IMG/VR virus record: IMGVR_UViG_3300021425_003051
Location: 1 to 64,000 of that record
DNA: 64,000 bases
Direction: 5' to 3' (one strand)
From: a virus
Shown here: piece by piece, positions 41,562-50,100 of the stretch
How positions within the stretch are numbered: the stretch's first letter is position 1
Layout: each line of letters starts with the position of its first letter
Made by a program: the position numbers and the translations under genes
Notes under the pieces: generated by a model
The model's input: the letters and a program-made list of their open reading frames with translations, nothing else
What the model was told of the DNA's origin: nothing
Databases searched by the model: none

Positions 41562-41810
41562 ATGGCAAAAATAAAAGTCAATAGGGTTGTAAATTTCCAG
41601 GATGATGGAGCACCAGAACTCACCCGTGGTGCAACAATTCCATCTGGGCAAACATTGGATGTTACTGGAGATGTAAATGTAACTGGTGTTGTAACTGCAA
41701 CAAGTTTTGTTGGTGATGGTAGTGGTTTGACTCAATTGAATATTGCTACCGATTCCAAGGTATTTGCACTTAAGAAAATTTTTGGTTATGATGGGGAATA
41801 TAAAGCTTGA
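41562..41810 (+). CDS. Small fibre-family protein A3
   Basis: An 82-aa family member: AKIKVNRVVNFQDDGAPELT, GATIPSGQTLDV, GVVTATSFVGDGSGLTQL, and a longer charged end (FGYDGEYKA). It is closest to the cassette B proteins at 52471 and 52758 by the ATIPSG and FVGDGSGLT parts. Its stop touches the next late promoter box. Confidence 0.7.
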   Translation: MAKIKVNRVVNFQDDGAPELTRGATIPSGQTLDVTGDVNVTGVVTATSFVGDGSGLTQLNIATDSKVFALKKIFGYDGEYKA

Positions 41811-41818
41811 TATAAATA
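41811..41818 (+). promoter_or_regulatory. Late promoter box (TATAAATA)
   Basis: Perfect TATAAATA directly after the A3 stop, 32 bp before the next ATG. The paralogous gene in cassette B has the same box at 53346. Confidence 0.8.
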
Positions 41819-41850
41819 AAACAAAAGAATGAAATTTTTAAAATAAAACT

Positions 41851-42225
41851 ATGGCTGCTCCAAATATTGTAGGTATAACAACCGTCACGGGTAAAACAAC
41901 ATACCTAAGTCTCGCAGACACAAGTGCTACTGTTCTTTTAAGTAATGCAGCAAGCAGTGGAAAGGTACTTAAAGTAAATTCTATCATCGTTGCGAATGAT
42001 GATGGAACTAGTAGTGCAGATATTACGGTTTCTATTAATGATGCCGCTGCTGGTGGAGGAACGGCATACAAGTTAGCACACACCATCGCAGTTGGTGCAG
42101 ATACAACTCTTGTTATCGTTGACAAAGCTTCTTCAATCTATCTTGAAGAAGATAAGTCAATTGTGTGTACAGCATCTGCAGGTGGTGACTTGGATGTTGT
42201 GTGTTCTTATGAAGAAATTCAGTGA
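41851..42225 (+). CDS. Putative fibre-associated protein, cassette A
   Basis: A 124-aa protein whose paralogue is at 53384-53761 (125 aa): both start MAAPNIVG, share DGTS-A-x-I-T-V and end with SIYLEE-like and CSYEE. It is beta-rich with Ala/Gly/Thr. Both copies follow a TATAAATA box and precede a gene with a tail-chaperone-like domain. Probably a virion protein; no enzymatic motif. Confidence 0.75.
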   Translation: MAAPNIVGITTVTGKTTYLSLADTSATVLLSNAASSGKVLKVNSIIVANDDGTSSADITVSINDAAAGGGTAYKLAHTIAVGADTTLVIVDKASSIYLEEDKSIVCTASAGGDLDVVCSYEEIQ

Positions 42226-42240
42226 TAGGAGACAAATTAA

Positions 42241-42678
42241 ATGGCAGAGATTACTAATCTTTACTCCTATAAAGGAGCAGATCCACATCCACTTCCAGAA
42301 AAACTTCGTTTAAGTGATGGTACGACTCGTACTGATCCATCTACTTTCACCGATGCAGAGATTGCAGATGCTGGATTTACTGGTCCATATACAAGACCAG
42401 ATGTTGATGATCTAGATGGAATGATTGGTTGGGATAGTGAAAATCTTGAATATGTTGTGACTTTATTTGATAATCATCAGTGGATGGCTAGAAGAAAACA
42501 AGAGAGAAATCAAGCTTTAGCGGATACTGATTATACTCAAATGCCAGACAACCCAATGTCTGCAGAAGACAAACAAAGGTGGGCAAATTTTAGACAAGCG
42601 TTAAGAGATTGGCCAGCAAATACTTCAGATCCTAAGACCGATCCTCTTCCAGTACCTGCTGATTTTTTTGGGGAGTAA
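42241..42678 (+). CDS. Phage tail (fibre) assembly chaperone-like protein, cassette A
   Basis: A 145-aa protein. Residues 1-60 share YSYKGADPHPLPEKLRLSDG and FTDAEIADAGFTGPYT with the protein at 53779-54381. Residues about 80-125 (ERNQALADTDYTQMPDNPMS, WANFRQALRDWP) look like the phage tail assembly chaperone domain found beside many tail fibre genes. So it probably helps fold or trimerise a fibre from this cassette. Confidence 0.78.
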   Translation: MAEITNLYSYKGADPHPLPEKLRLSDGTTRTDPSTFTDAEIADAGFTGPYTRPDVDDLDGMIGWDSENLEYVVTLFDNHQWMARRKQERNQALADTDYTQMPDNPMSAEDKQRWANFRQALRDWPANTSDPKTDPLPVPADFFGE

Positions 42679-42684
42679 TGACTC

Positions 42685-43761
42685 ATGGGGATAAACAAAG
42701 CCTTCAATAGACCAGCGAGACCCAACATTATTACCAATAATGTCTTAGAATCCGCTGCGTCAACTTCTGCTACACAAATTACCTCCATGGGGTACACCTA
42801 TTATGTGTATACTACACCAGCACCTGCTGATAGCTTTACTCCATCAGGATCATACACACAAGGTAGTCGCACGATTAAAGGTGGTTCAGTAGCTTCTGGT
42901 ACTCCATTTGGAAATGCTGATATTTTTGTCGTCGCTGGAGGCGGTGCTGGAGGCGGTGGTGATGGTATGGGTCAAGGTGGTGGAGGTGGAGCAGGAGGGG
43001 TTAGATACTTCCCCAATGTTCCTGTTCCTGACGGTACGATAGCAGTGCAAGTTGGAGATGGGGGAGATAAGACTGGGGGTAATAGTAGTACAGTCCCTCA
43101 AGATGGAGATCCATCCTTTTTTGGAGAGACTTACATCGCCTATGGTGGTGGAGGAGGAGCAAGTGGAGATCGTTCACCCCCAGGATGGGGAAGTGGAAGA
43201 ACAAAAGCAGGACAAGGTGGATCTGGTGGTGGAGCTGGAACCATGGGTAGACCTGGACCACCAAGTGGACCTGGACCTCAACCCGAATGGGGTCAAGAAT
43301 ATGGTCAAGGAAATACTCCACCGTTTTCCCCACCACAAGGTTTTCCTGGTCGTGGTGGATTTACTGATTCTCCTACTACGCTTGGAGGTGGCGGTGGTTC
43401 TGCTCAACAAGCAGGAATTGCTTTTCCAGATGTTATCAATGCTTATGGTGGCGATGGTGGTCCAATTTCACAATTCCCTGCACCTCTTATTGCACCAGCA
43501 ATTCCCGCACCAGTACAACCTTTTTGGACTCCTGCTGTAGGTCCAACTGGATTGTTTGCTGGTGGAGGAGGTGGTGGAAGAGCACCAGGACCTAGTCCAG
43601 GTTCATTCTCCCCTGGGGGTCTTGGTGGCGGAGGTAATGGTGGAAAATTCCCTGGTAACACAGGCGGTGCTGGAGTTGACTTCACTGGATCAGGTGGTGG
43701 GGGTGGATACGGAGGTGCACCAGGAGGAAATGGTATAGTTATTGTTAGAAAATCTACATAA
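42685..43761 (+). CDS. Glycine-rich adhesin with collagen-like stretch, last gene of cassette A
   Basis: A 358-aa protein. After 85 residues of normal composition (GINKAFNRPARPNIITNNVL), it is dominated by Gly blocks (VVAGGGAGGGGDGMGQGGGG). One stretch near residue 190 is collagen-like (GRPGPPSGPGPQPEWG) and another is GFPGRGGFTDSP. The C-terminus GNGIVIVRKST is typical of Gly-rich phage/cell-surface domains. Likely a receptor-binding tip. Four 2OG oxygenase genes follow directly. Confidence 0.78.
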   Translation: MGINKAFNRPARPNIITNNVLESAASTSATQITSMGYTYYVYTTPAPADSFTPSGSYTQGSRTIKGGSVASGTPFGNADIFVVAGGGAGGGGDGMGQGGGGGAGGVRYFPNVPVPDGTIAVQVGDGGDKTGGNSSTVPQDGDPSFFGETYIAYGGGGGASGDRSPPGWGSGRTKAGQGGSGGGAGTMGRPGPPSGPGPQPEWGQEYGQGNTPPFSPPQGFPGRGGFTDSPTTLGGGGGSAQQAGIAFPDVINAYGGDGGPISQFPAPLIAPAIPAPVQPFWTPAVGPTGLFAGGGGGGRAPGPSPGSFSPGGLGGGGNGGKFPGNTGGAGVDFTGSGGGGGYGGAPGGNGIVIVRKST

Positions 43762-43772
43762 TTTTTTATTTT

Positions 43773-44294
43773 ATGTTAAGTGAAATTTTTGTCAAAAGAA
43801 AAATAAATTATTTGACCACAATATATCCAAATCATGAAAATTTGAATCAAAAATTAGAATACGATATAAAATCAACAGGTGATGTTACCAATAGACAGAC
43901 ATATGCCAAAGCGTATATGACTGATTGGAAAGAGACAAGATTTAAATCATTTGAAATCTTGTCTCAGTTTGTTATCAATTCTTATAATTCATACATGATG
44001 CATGATAATGTCTATTACTCTACAAAAGACATTAGAGATATGTGGGGGTTAATATACAATAAAGGAGATTATGCTGAGGAACATCAGCATGAGATTAAAA
44101 ACTTATATTCTTTCATTTACTATGTGAAAGCAAGTAAGAAATCATCTCCATTGATTTTTACTGATGGATTTCCATTTCATAAAAAGGTACAACCAGAAAA
44201 TGGAATGTTGATTATATTTCCTTCATATATGAAACATAAAGTTCCTGTGCAAAAATATGACGAAGAAAGAATATCAGTTGCTGGGAATTTTTAA
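43773..44294 (+). CDS. 2OG-Fe(II) oxygenase-like protein
   Basis: A 173-aa protein of the small phage 2OG oxygenase group. YAEEHQHEIKNLYSFIYYVK gives the HxH/E entry to the iron site, GMLIIFPSYMKHKVP the distal His, and DEERISVAGNF the 2OG-binding Arg. It is much more AT-rich than the fibre gene before it, and its stop overlaps the next start. Substrate unknown; fibre proteins are candidates by position. Confidence 0.75.
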   Translation: MLSEIFVKRKINYLTTIYPNHENLNQKLEYDIKSTGDVTNRQTYAKAYMTDWKETRFKSFEILSQFVINSYNSYMMHDNVYYSTKDIRDMWGLIYNKGDYAEEHQHEIKNLYSFIYYVKASKKSSPLIFTDGFPFHKKVQPENGMLIIFPSYMKHKVPVQKYDEERISVAGNF

Positions 44295-44869
44295 TGAAAA
44301 AACTTATATTGAAAGATTACATTTACCATCAAAAGGTAAAAGAACATTTTAATATAAAAAATTTTATATTAAATGAAATAGAGAAAAATAATAAAGAGTC
44401 TTTAAAGGTAACAGATAATTATTATACTGACAGTATTGATAAATTAGACTGGAGTGAATCAGAATGTTTTGATAGAGATTGGGTAAAATTTTTTCTACCA
44501 TATTTTTCAGATGTTCTTGATGAATTTTTAAAGAATTCTCTTTTTTGTGGAGTAAAGTTAAAAGATATCTGGTATCAACAATATTTAAATAATGATACTC
44601 ATGGGTGGCATATTCATGGATCTCATTACACTGGAGTTTATTACTTAGAATTTCCAAACAAAAGTTCTAAAACTGAATTGATTTTCCCCTTTAACAATAA
44701 ATTTCATGAAATAAATGTATCTGAGGGGGATATTATAATATTTCCAAGTCATATCATACATAGAGGATTACCAAACAAAAGTAAAAGAAAAACAATAATA
44801 TCTTTCAATTTTGACCTTTTGTGTGATAAGATAGATATAAACACAATAACTAATCTCTATAGAAAATAA
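44294..44869 (+). CDS. 2OG-Fe(II) oxygenase-like protein
   Basis: A 191-aa relative of the previous protein. Key parts are NDTHGWHIHGSHYTGVYYLE (HxH), SEGDIIIFPSHIIHRGLP (distal His) and KRKTIISFNFD (Lys/Arg and the closing strand). The N-terminal third is Lys/Asn/Ile-rich. AT-rich like its neighbour, which suggests recent gain from another phage lineage. Substrate unknown. Confidence 0.75.
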   Translation: MKKLILKDYIYHQKVKEHFNIKNFILNEIEKNNKESLKVTDNYYTDSIDKLDWSESECFDRDWVKFFLPYFSDVLDEFLKNSLFCGVKLKDIWYQQYLNNDTHGWHIHGSHYTGVYYLEFPNKSSKTELIFPFNNKFHEINVSEGDIIIFPSHIIHRGLPNKSKRKTIISFNFDLLCDKIDINTITNLYRK

Positions 44870-44877
44870 ATTTAATC

Positions 44878-45498
44878 ATGGCATTTCAATCAATTTGGTA
44901 TTTTACCGAACTACCCAAAGATGTTGTAGACATCATTGAGAGTGACTTATCTGAAAAGTTCGATGAACAAATGAGAGACTCCAGACTGCAAGGGGATGCT
45001 CTTAATAAAGATAAGCGTAACTCACAAAACGCATGGGTTCCTACCACGCACTGGGTTGGTGGTTTCCTGTGGCACTATATCGAACGTGCAAACCGTGAGA
45101 ACTTCCTGTATGATCTGCGGTGTATTGATGGAGAATCTATGCAATACACCCGTTATGAAGAGGGTCAATTCTACGGATGGCACAATGACGCAGGACTTTC
45201 TACACAATACAAACCCGTAAGTGAGGGTAATCGTAATGATGGATTGGCACAGGACTTTGTGAATGAAAACGTTGAACTTGTCCGCAAACTGTCTTTTGTA
45301 ATGCAACTCTCTGACCCCGATGACTATGAGGGTGGTAACCTGCAACTTCTTGATGAAGGAGGTCAATCTTACATTGCTCCACGACAGAGAGGATGTGTTA
45401 TATTGTTTGACTCCCGCACACAACATCGAGTTCTGAAAGTCACAAAAGGAACTCGTAAGTCCATTGTCGGATGGACTGTTGGACCCCGTTGGAAGTGA
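44878..45498 (+). CDS. Prolyl-4-hydroxylase-type 2OG-Fe(II) oxygenase
   Basis: A 206-aa protein of the PKHD/P4H type. It has MQYTRYEEGQFYGWHNDAGL with the HxD pair, KLSFVMQLSDPDDYEGGNLQ, then FDSRTQHRVLKVTKGTRKS with the distal His and Arg. Enzymes of this class hydroxylate proline or related side chains. Arginine codons are mostly CGT/CGC, whereas the two genes before it use AGA, so it probably has a different origin or stronger expression. Confidence 0.88.
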   Translation: MAFQSIWYFTELPKDVVDIIESDLSEKFDEQMRDSRLQGDALNKDKRNSQNAWVPTTHWVGGFLWHYIERANRENFLYDLRCIDGESMQYTRYEEGQFYGWHNDAGLSTQYKPVSEGNRNDGLAQDFVNENVELVRKLSFVMQLSDPDDYEGGNLQLLDEGGQSYIAPRQRGCVILFDSRTQHRVLKVTKGTRKSIVGWTVGPRWK

Positions 45499-45506
45499 GG
45501 TAGAAC

Positions 45507-46235
45507 ATGGCAGAACTAATGACAGAACATCATATTGCATACCAGGAGAGGAAAAACACTGGAAGTGCTTGGACTCATAATGATATTTTTGACAAGAATG
45601 GATACCTGGTGATTAAAGACCTCTGGGATCCTGAAGAACTTTATCATCCAGTTCCTGAACAGAGGGGACAACTGAACTATTATGATAAGAATCCAGAACA
45701 CTTCAACCATGACGAAGTAGAACTACAGGTAGAAGGTTCTATTGCACGTTATTGGCACCCACAATATCGTGTGATTCACACTGGTATTCGTCTAAAACTG
45801 GAAAAAATTATCGGTCGCAAGTTATATAATACCTACTATTATGATCGTTTTTATTTTCCTGGTCAGGAACTAAAACGACATGCTGATCGTAATGGATGTG
45901 AGATTTCAGTTTCTATTCATGTCAGTACTAACCTAAAAGGTAAAGACGCTGATTGGCCTTTCTGGATCAAGACACCAGATACTTACACTGATGAGAACAA
46001 AACAACTGTTCTTGTTCCTGGTGAAAATCGTTCCTTGGTTCTGAAACCTGGTGATGGTTTACTCTATAAGGGTTGTGAGAGACCACACTGGCGTGATCCC
46101 ATGCCAGGAGTCAGAAAGAGAGATAGAATTTCGTTCTTCAAGAACAGAAATCCTTATTACTATCATCAGATTTTCTTCCATTATGTTCTTCAAGATGGAC
46201 AACGTGCCCACTGTGCATGGGATAAATCAAGATAG
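45507..46235 (+). CDS. 2OG-Fe(II) oxygenase
   Basis: A 242-aa protein. NTYYYDRFYFPGQELKRHAD holds the HxD iron ligands, followed by RNGCEISVSIHVS, and later LKPGDGLLYKGCERPHWRD with the distal His and VRKRDRISFF with the Arg. It is common in T4-like cyanophages. It starts 8 bp after the P4H-type gene, with which it probably forms a unit that ends at the late box of the next fibre gene. Confidence 0.85.
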   Translation: MAELMTEHHIAYQERKNTGSAWTHNDIFDKNGYLVIKDLWDPEELYHPVPEQRGQLNYYDKNPEHFNHDEVELQVEGSIARYWHPQYRVIHTGIRLKLEKIIGRKLYNTYYYDRFYFPGQELKRHADRNGCEISVSIHVSTNLKGKDADWPFWIKTPDTYTDENKTTVLVPGENRSLVLKPGDGLLYKGCERPHWRDPMPGVRKRDRISFFKNRNPYYYHQIFFHYVLQDGQRAHCAWDKSR

Positions 46236-46245
46236 AAAAAGTCTT

Positions 46246-46253
46246 GATAAATA
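46246..46253 (+). promoter_or_regulatory. Late promoter box (GATAAATA)
   Basis: GATAAATA 20 bp before the fibre gene at 46274. Confidence 0.65.
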
Positions 46254-46273
46254 ACTAAAAAAGTGTACCGATA

Positions 46274-47152
46274 ATGGCTCAGACTAAAGCCCAATTATTA
46301 AATCCACTAAATGGAAGTATAAATGTTAGTGGCATTGTAACCTCAGGTGGTTTTAAGGTAGGTACTGGTATCTCTATAGTTGGTACAGGAATTGCCGCCA
46401 CGGCATTTTACGGTGATGGGTCACAACTGACTGGTATTACGGCAGGTGCTACACTCTCCGCTGGTTCTGGAGATCAAAGAGTTGTACTTACCAGTTTGAC
46501 ATCTGGTACAATGACATCTGCAGCAACAGATGCTGAACTGAGTTATAATTCTAGTACAAATACACTGAGTGCCACTACATTTAATGGTAGTTTAACTGGA
46601 GATGTCACAGGAAATGTAACTGGAACAGCAGCCACATTCAGTGGGGATGTTTCTGTTGGTGGAACACTTACTTATCAGGATGTAACTAACGTAGATTCTG
46701 TTGGTCTGATTACAGCAAGATCTGGTATTAGAATCGGGACTGGTGGAACTGTAGGTCCTGTAGGATCAGGTATTGTTACTTATTATGGTGATGGATCACA
46801 ACTGAGTGGTATTTCAGCTGGTATTAGTACCACAGCATTATCACCATCAGCGAACACAACAGTCATACTTAACCTGAGTACAGCACAACATCATGACCTC
46901 ACATTATCAGCAGGTATTACAACAATTACCTGTACTGGTGGTGTTTTTGGAGAGTCTCATTCGGTTGTAATTACTCAACCATCATCAGGTATTGCTACTA
47001 TAGGATTCAGTACATACTTCTTATTCCCTTCTGGTTCTACACCATCAATGTCAGAGGGGGGTGGAAGCATTGACTTAATTTCCTTTGTGGTTAAGAGAGT
47101 CGGCACCGCAGGAACACAATTACTGGCATCTGCTGGTCTCAACTATCAGTGA
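46274..47152 (+). CDS. Tail fibre protein
   Basis: A 292-aa beta-rich fibre protein: GIVTSGGFKVGTGISIVGTG, ATAFYGDGSQLTGITAG, a Thr/Gly repeat TGDVTGNVTGTAATFSGDVS and a second YYGDGSQLSGI unit. The C-terminal 90 residues (HHDLTLSAGITTITCTGG and following) form a capping domain like the end of the 1963-aa protein. A 93-bp part is nearly identical to part of the fibre gene in cassette A. Confidence 0.8.
   Translation: MAQTKAQLLNPLNGSINVSGIVTSGGFKVGTGISIVGTGIAATAFYGDGSQLTGITAGATLSAGSGDQRVVLTSLTSGTMTSAATDAELSYNSSTNTLSATTFNGSLTGDVTGNVTGTAATFSGDVSVGGTLTYQDVTNVDSVGLITARSGIRIGTGGTVGPVGSGIVTYYGDGSQLSGISAGISTTALSPSANTTVILNLSTAQHHDLTLSAGITTITCTGGVFGESHSVVITQPSSGIATIGFSTYFLFPSGSTPSMSEGGGSIDLISFVVKRVGTAGTQLLASAGLNYQ
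46331..46423 (+). repeat. 93-bp segment shared with the fibre gene at 40.7 kb, copy 2
   Basis: Counterpart of 40655-40747; about 10 differences in 93 bases, no gaps. Confidence 0.75.
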
Positions 47153-47164
47153 GGAGGTAGATAA

Positions 47165-50100
47165 ATGGCATTAAGAGCAGGATTTCATGGCACTGTAGGA
47201 CAATCCAGTGCTCAGGTTGTTGATGGTAGTTTGAAGTTTGATGGATCTAAGAGTCAGTATCTCGCGAGAACTCCAAGTTCTGCAGGAAATCGTAGAACAT
47301 GGACTTGGAGTGCTTGGTTGAAGAGATATAAATTTGCTGATGATAATACATATCATTATCTCTTTTCTACACGAACTAGTAGTTCTAATAGACATCACAT
47401 ATCATATAATGCTGATGTTGCTGATGAACTTTTCACTTATGACAATACAAATAGTAATAATAAAATAGCACAAACCAATGCCAAATATAGAGACACTGGT
47501 TGGTATCATGTAGTTGTTATCTATGATACTACGAATGGTGATGGTGGAGAAAGATTAAAGTTTTTTATAAATGGTGTCGAAAACGACGACTGGGGTTCCT
47601 ATCAAACCAACAGTGAAAATTTTGAAGGATTGATAAACTCAGTTACTGAACATAGGTTAGGTGGTGAACCCAATGCACCTGGATATTTCTATGGCAGCAT
47701 GTCACAAGTATATTTCATAGACGGTCAAGCACTCGGACCTGGATATTTTGGATATACTGACCCACTCACAAATACTTGGAGACCTAAAAAATATACTGGT
47801 GGATTTAATAATCCAAATAATGGAACGACTTGGAGTAGTGATATAACAGGTACTCCACTCAATAGTACTGTCGGTGAAGCATTTGATGGTTCATTAGCAA
47901 CTGGGGCACAACCAGATTCTTTACTTACTTGGACACCATCATCCACAATTACTGCACAAAATCAAATAAGATTGTATATCTATCAAAATGGTTATACTTC
48001 TCAATATGGAACTTTTGAGCAAAATGGAACTAACTTAGCAACATCTATTGCATCACAGTTGGGGGATGGTGTTGCTGGATGGATTACATTACCATCAAAT
48101 ACCATTACCGAATTAAAGTGGAGTAGAGATACTGGTGTTGGTAGTTGGGCATTAAGAGCAGTTGAAGTTGATGGATATGTTCTTTTAGATGGTGCTGGTG
48201 ATAATTCTTTCCACCTCCCCTTTGATGGAAACTCACCAATCGGTCAGGACAAATCTGGTAGAGGAAACAACTGGACACCAGTAAACTTTGGTGGTTCTAA
48301 TTCTCTTGAGAAAGCAACAGGAGCACTACCAATTCTGAATACTGATGGTGGTGGTAAGGTTGCAAGAGTTGGTACAAGAACTGATGAGAATGCAAGTAGT
48401 TTGGTATTAGCACTACCTTTGGTTGGTATTTCTTCTGATGTAAGTAACCAGATTAATAGTGGAAGTACAACAAAAACAGTTGCGGTCACAGGTGCAACGG
48501 CTTCGACCACTCGAAGTAACTTATACGGTGGCAGTTACTACTTTAATGGACCAACAAATGGTGCCAGTGCTGCTACTCAATATGCTATAGTCTCAGATAG
48601 TAATAGTGAGTTTGCATTTGGAACAAATGATTTTACAATGGAATTTTGGGTATGGGGAACCGATTGGACTGGAGGATCTTCCAATCAAGATCAGGTAATT
48701 TTCGGTCATGATGGATCAGATTATGCTGGATTTTATATACCTGCAGGTGTTTTTTCATACTATACAAGTTCTGCTAACATTCCATCTTCAAATAAACCAA
48801 CTTTACTGGATAACAAATGGTATCATGTAGCAGTATCAAGAGAATCAGGAACATCTAGAGTTTTTCTTGATGGTGTATTAGTTGGATCGGCTTCAGATAA
48901 TACTAATCACCCAACAGGTTCGATTATTCTTGCAAGAAATCCCAGTAACAATTTAAATCAATTTAATGGATATATTCAAGATGTCCGCATCTACAAAGGT
49001 GTCGCAAAATACACCAGTAACTTCATACCAGCATCAACCGACCCAGACATTCTCCCAGACACTCCATCAGGTGTGAGTGGTAGTTCTAAACTAACCAAGA
49101 TTACTGAAGGTGCTGTTGCTTTTGATGGTAGTGGTGATTATTTAAGTATTACTGATAATGGAGATTTTACATTAGATGGCGATTTTACTGTAGAATGCTT
49201 CTTTAATTTGTCTACAACTAGTGGCAATAATGCTATTTTTGGATTAGGTCCATTTGCTGGAGGCAATAACACAAAAGTTCTCTTTAGGTATGAATCAAGT
49301 GGCAACTTTAATTATTACATTGGAAGTGATGTTCTACGCAGTAGACCAATATCAAAAAATTCTTGGTATCATCTAGCTGTCGTAAGGAATAGTAATGTAG
49401 TAAAGATATTTTTAAATGGAACACAAGTAGGAGCAGACATTTCTCATAGTGCTACTATCAGTGGAAACGTTCATATAGGAAGCGGAAATAGTGGTGGATC
49501 AGAATATAATACTATGACTGGATTTATATCCAACTTCCGTATTATCAAAGGAACCGCACTCTACACATCAGATTTCACACCACCAACCAGAGCACTCACA
49601 GATGTAACCAACACAACCCTTCTGTGTTGTAAGTCACCAACATCAGCAACAGCATTTGATGTCTCACCTGGAAGTATCACAGCAAACGGAAACGCAGCAG
49701 CAACCAACTTCAACCCATTCAACACTGATATAAACACAGTTCGTGGACAAGAGAGTGGTTATTGTACTTGGAATCCACTGACCACGACAACTTCAATGTT
49801 ATTTGATGGGAACCTTCTATCAAGATACACTAGTGGAGCATGGAAGTCTGCCCTTGGGACAATTGGAATTTCTTCAGGTAAATGGTACTGGGAAAATCAA
49901 CTAATAGATGCTGGCATTGGTCACATGTATGGAATTGCTTTGCCAACTGCTGCTGCTGACTCTCATAACACAGACATTTTTGGGGTGTACGCATATGATG
50001 GCACAACTTTTGCGGCAGGAGCGCAAGCTCAAAGTTACGCAAGTGCTTTTTCCCCTGGCGACATTATTGGCGTTGCTTTAGATCTTACTCCAGGAGGCAC

